DNA of 64,000 bases from CAWELS01 sp964468205 (GTDB lineage: Bacteria > Acidobacteriota > Terriglobia > Bryobacterales > Bryobacteraceae), in the NCBI GenBank assembly GCA_964468205.1, contig CAYXVG010000035.1, forward strand, positions 1-64,000, given 5' to 3'. A model generated the notes under the pieces. That model did no database searches, was not told the origin of the DNA, and saw only the letters and a list, made by a program, of their open reading frames with translations. A program made the position numbers and the translations under genes. Shown here one piece after another: positions 1 to 7,866 of this stretch; positions within the stretch are counted from its first letter, which is position 1; every line of letters starts with the position of its first letter.

Positions 1-55
1 CCGCGAGGGTGGCCGCACCGTCGGCGCCGGCACGGTGACCGAGGTGGTGGAGTAG
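1..55 (+). CDS. tuf: Elongation factor Tu, C-terminal end (partial)
   Basis: The first 17 complete codons in frame 2 read as a glycine-rich tail (REGGRTVGAGTVTEVVE) followed by TAG at 53-55. This is the conserved C-terminus of EF-Tu, the GTPase that delivers aminoacyl-tRNA to the ribosome. The rest of the gene lies upstream of the window. Its position directly before rpsJ matches the str-S10 arrangement common in many bacteria. The call rests on a short but very characteristic peptide plus context. Confidence 0.9.
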   Translation, partial: REGGRTVGAGTVTEVVE

Positions 56-116
56 CTTTCAGACTGGACTAGGGGGGCGGCTTATCGGCCACCCTCCGGT
101 CAGTAAGAGAAAACAA

Positions 117-443
117 ATGGCAGCATCGCTGAGAGAAAGAATTCGCATCCGGCTGAAGGCCTACGATCACCGTGTCCTGGACCAGTCCACGACGGAGATT
201 GTGAAGACCGCGAGGACCACGGGAGCTCAGATCGCCGGGCCGATACCGCTGCCGACGATGAAGAACCGCTTCACCGTGCTGCGGTCGCCTCACGTCGACA
301 AGAAGTCGCGGGAGCAGTTTGAGATTCGCACCCATAAGCGTCTGCTCGACATTCTCGAGCCGACGCAAGATACGGTTGACGCGCTGATGAAGCTCGATCT
401 TCCGGCGGGTGTGGATGTGGAGATTAAGGCGTTCGGAAAGTAG
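117..443 (+). CDS. rpsJ: 30S ribosomal protein S10 (NusE)
   Basis: The 108-residue product is slightly longer than the usual 100-105. The family signature HVDKKSREQFEIRTHKRL is intact near residues 60-77. S10 sits in the 30S head and also acts as NusE, pairing with NusB in transcription antitermination. It opens the S10 cluster 61 bases after tuf. The ATG at 117 has only a weak purine stretch (GAGA) upstream. About 158 bases separate it from rplC, an unusually long gap for this operon. Confidence 0.97.
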   Translation: MAASLRERIRIRLKAYDHRVLDQSTTEIVKTARTTGAQIAGPIPLPTMKNRFTVLRSPHVDKKSREQFEIRTHKRLLDILEPTQDTVDALMKLDLPAGVDVEIKAFGK

Positions 444-601
444 TTGTTGTTTGGCGCTGGAACCCGACGGTCGCGGCGGGCGGCTGGAACGGAGCTCTGG
501 AACCGGGCAAATAGAGAGGAAGGAGTAAGCCAGACCGAGCAGATAGCGGAGAGAATCGTTTTCCGGATCAGTTGTCTGGCCGCTGGCTCCTTGAAAGTGT
601 T

Positions 602-1237
602 ATGGCCCCAGGAATTCTTGGCAAGAAGATCGGAATGACGCAAGTGTTTCGCGAGGATGGCGAGGTGGTACCCGTTACGCTCGTGAAGGCGGGTCCTTGC
701 GTAGTGGTACAGCGGAAGACCCCTGTCAAGGACGGCTACGACGCCGTGCAGTTGGGGCTGATGGAGTATGCGAAGGCGAGCCGGATCAACAAGCCGATCA
801 AGGGTCACCTGGAGAAATCCGGCGTTGATGGCGTGCGCTACTTCCGCGAGTTGAAGATGCGTCCTGGAGACGACGACTTGAAGGCTGGCGACAAGGTGCT
901 GGTTACTGAATTCAAGCCGAACGAGAAGGTGGACGTGATCGGCACGAGCAAGGGGCGCGGGTTTGCGGGCCTTGTGAAACGGCACGGGTTCGCCGGCGGC
1001 GACGCGACGCACGGTTCGATGTTCCATCGCCGGGCTGGCTCAATCGGGCAGTCCAGTTATCCTTCGCGTGTGTGGCCGGGAATGAAGATGGCAGGTCACA
1101 TGGGCGTGCAGCGGGTGACGGTGCGGAACCTCGAGATCGTCGGCGTGGACGAGGAAGACAACCTGTTGCTGGTGAAGGGCGCGGTGCCCGGTCCGAACGG
1201 CGGCTATGTGGTCGTCCGAAGGGCGAACAGGAGATAA
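602..1237 (+). CDS. rplC: 50S ribosomal protein L3
   Basis: L3 is an early-assembling 23S rRNA binder that reaches toward the peptidyl transferase centre. The ATG at 602 gives MAPGILGKKIGMTQVF, the normal N-terminus. The open frame extends back to a TTG at 572, but those ten residues do not match the family. The central loop near residues 130-150 carries GGDATHGSMFHRRAGSIG, which includes the site methylated by PrmB in some bacteria. The product is 211 residues, a normal length. No clear Shine-Dalgarno sequence is visible just before 602. Confidence 0.96.
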   Translation: MAPGILGKKIGMTQVFREDGEVVPVTLVKAGPCVVVQRKTPVKDGYDAVQLGLMEYAKASRINKPIKGHLEKSGVDGVRYFRELKMRPGDDDLKAGDKVLVTEFKPNEKVDVIGTSKGRGFAGLVKRHGFAGGDATHGSMFHRRAGSIGQSSYPSRVWPGMKMAGHMGVQRVTVRNLEIVGVDEEDNLLLVKGAVPGPNGGYVVVRRANRR

Positions 1238-1241
1238 CGCG

Positions 1242-1865
1242 ATGCCGAAGGTAGACGTAGTTGACTTGAACAACAACAAGGTTGGCGAAGTTGAATTGGC
1301 CGACAGCGTCTTCGGCGCGGATGTGAATGAAGCGCTGCTGTACGAATCGGTTCGTCATCATTTGGCGAGCCGCCGTTCCGGTTCGGCGAAGGTGAAGAGG
1401 CGGGGCGAGGTTTCCGGATCTGGACGCAAGTTGTGGCGTCAAAAGGGCACCGGCCGGGCGCGGGTGGGTTCGATCCGCAGTCCCATCTGGCGTCATGGCG
1501 GAACGGTACACGGTCCGCAGCCGCGCAGCTATGGTTACCGGCTGCCTCGAAGAATGATGATTGGCGCTTTGCGGTCGGCGCTGAGCGCGAAGGTTCGGGA
1601 CAACGCCCTGACGGTGGTGGATGCGTTTTCGCTGGCGGATCACAAGACCAAGTCAGTGCGGGCTGCGCTTGATTCACTCGAAGCGAGGCGTACCGTGCTC
1701 CTGGTCGATAATCCCGAGGACAACAGGCTGGAGCTTGGCTCGCGGAACCTGCCAGGCGTGACCTTGTTGCGGAGCCGCGACGTTACACCGTATCACCTGC
1801 TTGGCCACGAGCGGGTATTGATGTCGGAAGCGGCGGCGAGGAAGCTTTCGGAGGTGCTGGCGTAA
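1242..1865 (+). CDS. rplD: 50S ribosomal protein L4
   Basis: L4 lines the nascent-peptide exit tunnel. The start at 1242 gives MPKVDVVD and follows rplC by 4 bases. Upstream in-frame codons from 1206 overlap rplC and are not conserved. The tunnel loop is recognisable by the motifs KLWRQKGTGRARVGSIRSP and GGTVHGP around residues 60-90. The product is 207 residues, as usual. In E. coli L4 represses its own S10 operon; nothing visible here shows whether that holds in this organism. Confidence 0.96.
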   Translation: MPKVDVVDLNNNKVGEVELADSVFGADVNEALLYESVRHHLASRRSGSAKVKRRGEVSGSGRKLWRQKGTGRARVGSIRSPIWRHGGTVHGPQPRSYGYRLPRRMMIGALRSALSAKVRDNALTVVDAFSLADHKTKSVRAALDSLEARRTVLLVDNPEDNRLELGSRNLPGVTLLRSRDVTPYHLLGHERVLMSEAAARKLSEVLA

Positions 1866-2152
1866 TGGACAAATTTGAAGTCATCCGCCGTCCGCTGATT
1901 ACCGAGAAGGGCGTGGACAAGAAGGAAGGCGAGGCCACTTTGGTTTTCGAGGTAGCCAAGGCCGCCAACAAGGCTCAGATCAAGGCCGCCGTCGAGAGCC
2001 TTTTCAAGGTGAAGGTTCACGAGGTGCGCACGGCAATCATGACCGGAAAGCTGCGCCGCCGCGGCCGGTTTCAGGGCTACCGTTCTGATTGGAAGAAAGC
2101 ATACGTGAAGTTGAAGGCCGGCGAGAAGATGCCGGAATTCGCGGATATCTAA
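1865..2152 (+). CDS. rplW: 50S ribosomal protein L23
   Basis: The 95-residue L23 lies at the tunnel exit and forms the docking site for trigger factor and the signal recognition particle. The sequence starts MDKFEVIRRPLITEKG, a typical L23 N-terminus, and includes the KVHEVRTAIMTGK strand. Its ATG shares one base with the rplD stop codon (TAATG), so translation is probably coupled. Confidence 0.96.
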   Translation: MDKFEVIRRPLITEKGVDKKEGEATLVFEVAKAANKAQIKAAVESLFKVKVHEVRTAIMTGKLRRRGRFQGYRSDWKKAYVKLKAGEKMPEFADI

Positions 2153-2167
2153 CAGGAGTAGGGATCC

Positions 2168-3001
2168 ATGCCGGTTAAGAGTTATCGCCCGACAACGCCG
2201 ACGAGACGCTTCCAGACGGTTCTTGACCGTTCGGAAGTGACGAAGCAGAAGCCCGAGAAGTCGTTGACCAAGGGCAAGAATCGCTCCGGCGGGCGGAACA
2301 GCGGCGGCAAGATTACCGTCCGGTTCCGCGGCGGCGGCGCTAAGCGCGCCTACCGCGAGGTCGATTTCAAGCGGGACAAGTTTGGTATTCCGGCCAAGGT
2401 AGCGGCCATAGAATATGACCCGAACCGATCCGCCCGCATTGCGTTGCTGCATTACGCCGACGGCGAAAAGCGTTATATTCTGGCTCCGGTTGGCCTGCAA
2501 GTGGGACAAACCGTAATGTCCGGGCCGGAGGCGGACATTCTGACGGGAAACGCTCTCGCTTTGGAGAACATACCGCCCGGCACTTTGGTTCATAACATCG
2601 AATTACGGCCTGGGAAGGGCGGCCAGATGGTGCGTTCGGCCGGCGGGTCGGCCCAATTGGTTGCACGCGAGGAGAAGTACGCGTTGATCAAGTTGCCTTC
2701 CGGAGAGGTCCGAAAGGTTCTCTCGAAATGCATGGCCACGATCGGCCAGGTCGGCAATGTTGAGCACGAGAATGTGTCGCTTGGCAAGGCTGGGCGGAAA
2801 CGCTGGCTGGGGCGGCGGCCTCACAACCGCGGCGTGACGATGAATCCGGTGGACCATCCTCACGGCGGGGGCGAGGGGCGCTCTTCCGGCGGCCGCCACC
2901 CGGTGACGCCGTGGGGGCAGCCGACGCGCGGTTTCCGCACCCGGAACAACAAGCGGACCGATCAGTACATCGTGAGCAAGAAGTCGAAGAAGAGAAGGTA
3001 A
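2168..3001 (+). CDS. rplB: 50S ribosomal protein L2
   Basis: L2 is needed for subunit association and peptidyl transferase activity. The 277-residue product has the expected length and the C-terminal signature MNPVDHPHGGGEGR, with the histidine implicated in catalysis, around residues 220-235. A GGAG stretch precedes the ATG at 2168. The gene sits 15 bases after rplW and 4 before rpsS, as in the standard S10 order. Confidence 0.98.
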   Translation: MPVKSYRPTTPTRRFQTVLDRSEVTKQKPEKSLTKGKNRSGGRNSGGKITVRFRGGGAKRAYREVDFKRDKFGIPAKVAAIEYDPNRSARIALLHYADGEKRYILAPVGLQVGQTVMSGPEADILTGNALALENIPPGTLVHNIELRPGKGGQMVRSAGGSAQLVAREEKYALIKLPSGEVRKVLSKCMATIGQVGNVEHENVSLGKAGRKRWLGRRPHNRGVTMNPVDHPHGGGEGRSSGGRHPVTPWGQPTRGFRTRNNKRTDQYIVSKKSKKRR

Positions 3002-3005
3002 GAAT

Positions 3006-3287
3006 ATGGGCCGTTCACTGAGTAAAGGACCGTTCGCCGATGACCATCTTTTGACAAAGGTGGAGGCGCAGAAGGAAAGCAACCAGAAGAAGGTGATCCG
3101 GACGTGGTCCCGCCGGTCCACGATCCTGCCGGAATTCATTGGCTACACGATCGCCGTTCATAACGGGAAGAAATTCATTCCGGTCTACATAACCGAGAAC
3201 ATGGTTGGGCACAAATTGGGCGAATTCGCGCCCACCCGGACGTTCAAGGGGCACGCGGGCAAATCGGAGAAATCCGGACGCAGGTAG
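3006..3287 (+). CDS. rpsS: 30S ribosomal protein S19
   Basis: The 93-residue product starts MGRSLSKGPF and contains the S19 signature HNGKKFIPVYITENMVGHKL in its second half. S19 is in the 30S head and contacts S13 and the A-site region. It lies between rplB and rplV, with gaps of 4 and 9 bases. Length and motifs are ordinary. Confidence 0.97.
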   Translation: MGRSLSKGPFADDHLLTKVEAQKESNQKKVIRTWSRRSTILPEFIGYTIAVHNGKKFIPVYITENMVGHKLGEFAPTRTFKGHAGKSEKSGRR

Positions 3288-3296
3288 GAAAAAGAC

Positions 3297-3662
3297 ATGG
3301 AAGCAAGAGCGGAAGCCAGATTCATTCGGGTATCGCCACAGAAGGCGAGGCTGGTGGTGGATATGATACGCGGCGAGTCGGCGGAGAAGGCCCGTGTCAT
3401 GTTGCAGTTGACCAACAAAGGGATCGCGCCGACGGTGCTGAAGGTTCTCGAGTCAGCCATCGCGAACGCGGAGAACCGGTTTGAAGACTTGGATGTGGAC
3501 GAACTCGTGGTCAGCGAGGCGTACGTAAACGAAGGTCCCCGCATGAAGCGCATTCGTCCGGCGCCGATGGGCCGGGCGTTTCGCTATCAGCGCCGAATGT
3601 CGCACATTGTAGTTACCGTGGCGGCGCCGGACACGGACACGGACAAAGACAAGGAAGAATAA
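3297..3662 (+). CDS. rplV: 50S ribosomal protein L22
   Basis: The 121-residue L22 lines the exit tunnel opposite L4. It contains the conserved segment VSEAYVNEGPRMKRIRPAP leading into the tunnel hairpin (residues 75-95). The C-terminus ends in a short acidic run (DTDTDKDKEE) a few residues beyond the core fold. Two bases separate its stop from rpsC. Confidence 0.96.
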   Translation: MEARAEARFIRVSPQKARLVVDMIRGESAEKARVMLQLTNKGIAPTVLKVLESAIANAENRFEDLDVDELVVSEAYVNEGPRMKRIRPAPMGRAFRYQRRMSHIVVTVAAPDTDTDKDKEE

Positions 3663-3664
3663 AC

Positions 3665-4672
3665 ATGGGTCAGAAGGTTCATCCATATGGATTTCGGCTG
3701 GGGGTCACCAAGACCTGGCGTTCGCGCTGGTTTTCCAAGCACGACTACGCCAGACTGCTCGAGGAAGACCTGGACCTGAAGAAGCAACTGCGCCACCGCC
3801 TGAGATCAGCCGGTATCAGCTCGATCGAAATCGACCGCCCGGGCAACAAGCTGCGGATCACAATCCGGACTTCACGGCCAGGCATCATTATCGGCCGCAA
3901 GGGCAGCGAGATCGAGAAGCTGAAGGCGGACCTTGCAAAGAACACGAAGCGAGAGATCTACATCGACATCCAGGAAGTGCACAAGCCGGAGTTGGACGCG
4001 CAATTGGTCACCGAATCGATTGCCATGCAACTAGTGAAGAGGGTAGCGTTCCGGCGCGCGATGCGGAAGGCGGTTGACAGCGCCCTGCGGTTTGGCTGCA
4101 AGGGGATTAAAGTGCGCGTATCGGGACGCCTGAACGGCGCCGAGATCGCTCGCAGCGAGTGGTATCTGCAGGGCCGTCTGCCGCTGCACACCTTGCGCGC
4201 GGATATCGACTACGGGTTCACGCAGGCGGAGACGACTTATGGGGTGATTGGAGTCAAGTGTTGGATCTACAAGGGCGAGATCCTTGACGATTCCTGGCAC
4301 CCGACATTGAATCGCGAGCCGGAGCCCCGCCGGATGCCGCGGCGCGACCGTGATCGCGACCGGCGCCCGCCGCGGAGCGCGCCGCCGGTGCAAGCCGCCG
4401 AGCCCGCGGGACCGCCGGTTCAGCCCGCTCCAGGAGAGATGCCGAAGCCGGCGCAGTCGCAGCAGCCGCCGATAATGCCGCCACTGGCTCCGCCCAAGCC
4501 GGCTTGGAAGGAAGAAGCGAAGGAAGGGCCCGCGGAAGAGGCTTCGGCCGTTCCGCCGGCGACGTCCGCGGACACAGCGCCGGCTGCTAGCGAGCCGGTT
4601 GAAGGCGAGAAGCCGGAAGCAATTCCGGAAGAAACAACGCCGCCGTCCGCAGACGAGCCCAAACAGGAATAG
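3665..4672 (+). CDS. rpsC: 30S ribosomal protein S3 with a long C-terminal tail
   Basis: S3 forms part of the mRNA entry channel and has helicase-associated activity with S4 and S5. Residues 1 to about 209 match normal S3: MGQKVHPYGFRLGV at the start, the KH domain with GRKGSEIEKL, and the C-terminal domain ending near GVIGVKCWIYKGEILDD. The protein then continues for about 126 residues, giving 335 in total against about 210-235 in most bacteria. The tail is arginine-rich first, then proline-rich, then acidic, and looks disordered. The frame is open to a clear TAG and rplP follows after 21 bases, so the tail is not a fusion to a neighbour. Confidence 0.96.
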   Translation: MGQKVHPYGFRLGVTKTWRSRWFSKHDYARLLEEDLDLKKQLRHRLRSAGISSIEIDRPGNKLRITIRTSRPGIIIGRKGSEIEKLKADLAKNTKREIYIDIQEVHKPELDAQLVTESIAMQLVKRVAFRRAMRKAVDSALRFGCKGIKVRVSGRLNGAEIARSEWYLQGRLPLHTLRADIDYGFTQAETTYGVIGVKCWIYKGEILDDSWHPTLNREPEPRRMPRRDRDRDRRPPRSAPPVQAAEPAGPPVQPAPGEMPKPAQSQQPPIMPPLAPPKPAWKEEAKEGPAEEASAVPPATSADTAPAASEPVEGEKPEAIPEETTPPSADEPKQE

Positions 4673-4693
4673 ACCTGACGGAGAGAACTAGCC

Positions 4694-5110
4694 ATGTTGA
4701 TGCCAAAGAAAGTTAAGCACAGAAAGGTGATGCGCGGCCGCATGGCCGGCAAGGCCTGGCGCGGTTCCACCGTCGCTTTTGGCGAATACGGGTTAAAGGC
4801 CATGGAGGCCTGCTGGATCACCGACCGTCAGATCGAGGCTGCCCGCGTGGCCATGACGCGCCATATCAAGCGCGGCGGCAAGGTCTGGATTCGGGTTTTC
4901 CCGGACAAGCCGATTACGAAGAAACCGGCGGAAGTCCGCATGGGTAAGGGCAAGGGAAATCCGGAACAGTGGGTTGCGGTGGTGCGCCCCGGCAAAATTC
5001 TCTTCGAGATGGAAGGTGTTAAAGAGGAGATTGCCGAGGAAGCTTTGCGGCTGGCCGCGCAGAAGCTTCCGATTCCCTGCAAGATGGTGTTGCGGCGGCC
5101 TTTTGATTGA
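4694..5110 (+). CDS. rplP: 50S ribosomal protein L16
   Basis: The 138-residue L16 helps organise the tRNA A and P sites on the 50S subunit. It starts MLMPKKVKHRKVMRGR, like most L16 proteins, and a GGAGAGAA purine run precedes the first ATG. A second ATG two codons later is possible. The central segment RVFPDKPITKKPAEVRMGKGKG carries the usual conserved residues. It follows rpsC and precedes rpmC in the normal order. Confidence 0.97.
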   Translation: MLMPKKVKHRKVMRGRMAGKAWRGSTVAFGEYGLKAMEACWITDRQIEAARVAMTRHIKRGGKVWIRVFPDKPITKKPAEVRMGKGKGNPEQWVAVVRPGKILFEMEGVKEEIAEEALRLAAQKLPIPCKMVLRRPFD

Positions 5111-5134
5111 TGCCGCGGCGGAGGTACGGGAAAG

Positions 5135-5353
5135 ATGAGAGCTGAGAAACTTCGCGAGCTGGATGAAAAAGAGCTTCGCGCGCAGATTAAAGAGATTGCC
5201 GAACAGATGTTCCGGCTCCGCTTCCAGATGGGGATGGGCCAGATGGACGGCTTGAAGAAGTACCGGGTCTTGAAGAAAGACCGCGCCCGGCTCCTCACGG
5301 TGTTGCGCGAACGCGAGCTGGAGACGGCGGCGCAGGAAGCAGAAGGACAATAA
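5135..5353 (+). CDS. rpmC: 50S ribosomal protein L29
   Basis: This 72-residue helical protein begins MRAEKLRELDEKELRAQI, and KKYRVLKKDRARLLTVLRER corresponds to the L29 signature. L29 lies at the tunnel exit next to L23. It is 24 bases downstream of rplP and 3 bases before rpsQ. Confidence 0.95.
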   Translation: MRAEKLRELDEKELRAQIKEIAEQMFRLRFQMGMGQMDGLKKYRVLKKDRARLLTVLRERELETAAQEAEGQ

Positions 5354-5356
5354 GCG

Positions 5357-5641
5357 ATGCCGGAGTCAACTGCGGACAAGAGCAAGAACAGCAAAGTCGG
5401 TGAAGTAGTCTCGACGAAGATGGACAAGACGATCGTGGTTGAAGTGACGCGCCGCGTTTCCCATCCACTCTACAAGCGCGTGGTGAAACGGCGAAAGAAG
5501 TTCCATGCCCACGATGCGGAGAACACGTGCCGGGTGGGCGATTTCGTGCGAATTACGGAGTGCCGTCCGCTGAGCCGGCTCAAGCGTTGGCAATTGAGCG
5601 AGGTAATCCGCCGGGCCGTGGTGTTGGAAAAGCCGGAGTAA
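5357..5641 (+). CDS. rpsQ: 30S ribosomal protein S17
   Basis: The 94-residue S17 binds 16S rRNA early in assembly. The OB-fold core begins near residue 14 (GEVVSTKMDKTIVVEV) and contains RVGDFVRITECRPLSRLKRW. The N-terminus has about ten extra polar residues compared with typical S17. The gene is followed by a 50-base gap before rplN that contains a GGAGCTTAGGAG ribosome-binding stretch. Confidence 0.96.
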   Translation: MPESTADKSKNSKVGEVVSTKMDKTIVVEVTRRVSHPLYKRVVKRRKKFHAHDAENTCRVGDFVRITECRPLSRLKRWQLSEVIRRAVVLEKPE

Positions 5642-5691
5642 GTGGGCGGCGATTTAGGGAATTGAGCGGAAGAGGAGCTTAGGAGACCGTC

Positions 5692-6060
5692 ATGATTGGA
5701 ATGCAAACCGTTCTTGAGGTGGCCGACAACAGCGGCGCCCGCAAGCTGCAGTGTATTCTGCCGCGGGGCGGTGATGTCGGCAAGAGAGCGGGTCTTGGTG
5801 ACGTAGTGACGGCCAGCGTTAAGGAGGCCGCGCCCGAGTCCCAGGTGAAGAAGGGCAAGGTGGTGCGCTGTGTCATCGTGCGTCTGCGGAAGGAGACGCG
5901 GCGCAAGGATGGAACGTACATCCGATTCGACTCCAACGCCGCCGTACTGATCAATGACGCCGGCGAGCCTCTTGGGACGCGAGTTTTCGGGCCGGTCGCC
6001 CGTGAGCTTCGGGATAAACGATTCATGCGTATCGTCTCGCTGGCACCGGAGGTTATCTAG
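5692..6060 (+). CDS. rplN: 50S ribosomal protein L14
   Basis: The 122-residue L14 starts MIGMQTVLEVADNSGARKLQ, which is diagnostic for the family, and has the usual length. L14 lies at the subunit interface and takes part in intersubunit bridges. Its TAG (6058-6060) directly abuts the rplX ATG with no spacer, which suggests coupled translation. Confidence 0.97.
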   Translation: MIGMQTVLEVADNSGARKLQCILPRGGDVGKRAGLGDVVTASVKEAAPESQVKKGKVVRCVIVRLRKETRRKDGTYIRFDSNAAVLINDAGEPLGTRVFGPVARELRDKRFMRIVSLAPEVI

Positions 6061-6444
6061 ATGGGTCGCCACAATGCAGAACGAAAAGCGGAGGCGCTGA
6101 GGCGCCGGGTACACGTCCGCAGGGATGACACGGTCCTTGTGATTGCGGGCAAAGACAAGGGAAAGACCGGCCGGGTGCTGGATGTTGACCGGGTGAAAGG
6201 GCGAGCGCTGGTGGAGGGGATAAATATGTCGAAGGTTCACACCCGCCCCAATCCCCAGAAGCAGATCAAGGGCGGAATCGCCGAGCGGGAAGCTTCGATT
6301 CACCTTTCAAACCTGATGCTGATTGCGGCTGACGGAAAGCCAACGCGCGTCGGCTACCGGGTTGAGGAAGCGGGCGGTAAGTCCCGCCGGGTCCGCATCG
6401 CCCGCCGCACGGGCGAGGTATTGGATAGAAAGTCGGGAAGTTGA
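6061..6444 (+). CDS. rplX: 50S ribosomal protein L24
   Basis: L24 initiates 50S assembly. The KOW motif DTVLVIAGKDKGKTGRV lies near residues 23-39, followed by EGINMSKVHTRPNPQKQIKGG. At 127 residues it is longer than the usual 100-110, with a basic N-terminal extension of about 15 residues and a basic C-terminus. The stop at 6444 is followed by a 104-base spacer containing a hairpin, unlike the short gaps elsewhere in this operon. Confidence 0.95.
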   Translation: MGRHNAERKAEALRRRVHVRRDDTVLVIAGKDKGKTGRVLDVDRVKGRALVEGINMSKVHTRPNPQKQIKGGIAEREASIHLSNLMLIAADGKPTRVGYRVEEAGGKSRRVRIARRTGEVLDRKSGS

Positions 6445-6513
6445 AAAACCGGCTCCGGGCGGAGGTTGTAGGAAGAATAGCAAGCCGTCCGGTAGCCAGG
6501 CCTAAATAGGGAG

Positions 6514-6537
6514 GCCGGCGGTACAAAGCCCGCCGGC
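6514..6537. repeat. Hairpin in the rplX-rplE spacer
   Basis: Eight bases, GCCGGCGG at 6514-6521, are perfectly complementary to CCGCCGGC at 6530-6537, with an 8-base loop. The structure ends 11 bases before the rplE ATG. Without a following T run it does not look like a normal terminator. It could be a translational regulator, a processing site or a partial attenuator. Confidence 0.55.
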
Positions 6538-6548
6538 GCGAAAAGACA

Positions 6549-7145
6549 ATGGCTGGTAAGAAAGAGAAGAATGAAGAGCGGAAGGCGCCCTCGGGGCCCC
6601 GGACTCCGGCCCGGCTGAGAGTCCGCTTTAAGGAAGAGATTATTCCGGCCTTGATGAAGGAGCTTAGCTACTCGAACATCATGGCTGTTCCAAGGCTCGA
6701 GAAGGTATCGGTGAACATGGGCGTGGGAGAGGCCACGCAGAATAGCAAGGCGATTGAGCCGGCCGTAAAGGAGCTTGGTCAGATCACGGGCCAGCGGCCA
6801 GTGGTTACAAAAGCTCGCAAGTCTATCGCGCAGTTCAAGTTACGTGAGGGCATGCCGATTGGATGCGCAGTGACGCTTCGCGGGGAACGGATGTACGAGT
6901 TTCTTGACCGCCTGTTCAATGTCGCTCTTCCCCGTGTGCGGGACTTCCATGGCGTTTCGAAGAAGGCCTTTGACGGCCGCGGCAACTACACGCTGGGCAT
7001 TAAGGACCAGCTTATTTTTCCCGAGATCGACTACAACAAAGTCGACAAGACGCGAGGGATGAATATTTGCATCACCACCACGGCTGGCACCGACGCCGAG
7101 GGGATGGCCCTGTTGCGGCATCTTGGAATGCCGTTTGTGAAATAG
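6549..7145 (+). CDS. rplE: 50S ribosomal protein L5
   Basis: L5 belongs to the 5S rRNA-protein complex and contacts the P-site tRNA. The conserved part begins around residue 27 (RFKEEIIPALMKELSYSN) and includes MAVPRLEKVSVNMGVG. The first 25 or so residues are lysine- and arginine-rich and exceed the usual L5 N-terminus, giving 198 residues against about 180. There is no internal ATG at the conserved start, and the Shine-Dalgarno before 6549 is poor. The hairpin just upstream may affect its initiation. Confidence 0.96.
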   Translation: MAGKKEKNEERKAPSGPRTPARLRVRFKEEIIPALMKELSYSNIMAVPRLEKVSVNMGVGEATQNSKAIEPAVKELGQITGQRPVVTKARKSIAQFKLREGMPIGCAVTLRGERMYEFLDRLFNVALPRVRDFHGVSKKAFDGRGNYTLGIKDQLIFPEIDYNKVDKTRGMNICITTTAGTDAEGMALLRHLGMPFVK

Positions 7146-7189
7146 GCTGGGCCGTGGACAGGTTTTATCGGATTACGAAAGGTATTTGA

Positions 7190-7399
7190 ATGGCAACAGA
7201 AGCCAAGATCGCAAGAGACCGCAAGCTGGCCAAGGCGAAGGCTGCCGGCAAACCGAAACTGCGCTGCCGCCACCGCAACCGCTGTTTCCGTTGTGGCAGG
7301 CCGCGCGGCTACATCCGGAAGTTTAATCTCTGCCGGATCTGCTTCCGTGAGCTCGCCCTAGCCGGCGAAATTCCGGGCGTGATCAAGGCGAGCTGGTAG
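7190..7399 (+). CDS. rpsZ: 30S ribosomal protein S14, zinc-binding type
   Basis: The 69-residue product has two CxxC pairs (CFRCGRPRGYIRKF and LCRICFREL), which mark the zinc-containing short S14 rather than the long zinc-free form of E. coli. S14 is a late-assembling protein of the 30S head. About eight extra residues precede the common core. It lies 44 bases after rplE and 39 before rpsH. Confidence 0.95.
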   Translation: MATEAKIARDRKLAKAKAAGKPKLRCRHRNRCFRCGRPRGYIRKFNLCRICFRELALAGEIPGVIKASW

Positions 7400-7438
7400 G
7401 CGGTTCGATACCAGGATATGCGGAGAGGTTGAGCGAGT

Positions 7439-7834
7439 ATGAATACGGATCCCATTGCCGACATGTTGACGCGCATTCGAAATGCGCTGCAGGCGAGACA
7501 TCCGAAGGTCGATATCCCGATGTCGCGATTGAAGATGGAGATTGCCCGGATTCTCAAGGACGAGGGATATATCTTGAACTACAAGCCCGCTGACGAAGGT
7601 TCGAGGCGGCTTATCCGGATCTATCTCAAATACACCCCGGGTGACGTGCCGGCCATCTCGCGGATCGAGCGGGTTTCCAAGCCTGGGTGCCGCGTCTACG
7701 TTGGCAGCAACTCGGTTCCCTGGGTCCTTGGCGGCTTGGGCGTCAATATTCTGACTACTCCCAAGGGAGTGATGACGGGACGGAAAGCCCGGACCGAAGG
7801 AGTTGGCGGCGAGGTGCTCTGCCAGATCTGGTAG
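7439..7834 (+). CDS. rpsH: 30S ribosomal protein S8
   Basis: The 131-residue S8 begins MNTDPIADMLTRIRNAL, the classic N-terminus, and ends GGEVLCQIW, matching the family. S8 binds the central domain of 16S rRNA. In E. coli it is also the translational repressor of the spc operon. An in-frame ribosome-binding site (GAGAGGTTGAGCGAG) precedes the ATG. Confidence 0.97.
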   Translation: MNTDPIADMLTRIRNALQARHPKVDIPMSRLKMEIARILKDEGYILNYKPADEGSRRLIRIYLKYTPGDVPAISRIERVSKPGCRVYVGSNSVPWVLGGLGVNILTTPKGVMTGRKARTEGVGGEVLCQIW

Positions 7835-7866
7835 GGCCGCGGCCGGAACCACGGAGTAAAGAAGCC

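Noticed and set aside
290..1027. Long minus-strand open frame over rpsJ and rplC
   Set aside because: It overlaps well-supported ribosomal genes, has no family resemblance and arises from the strong codon bias of the sense genes. Similar antisense frames occur over rplW/rplB and many later genes.
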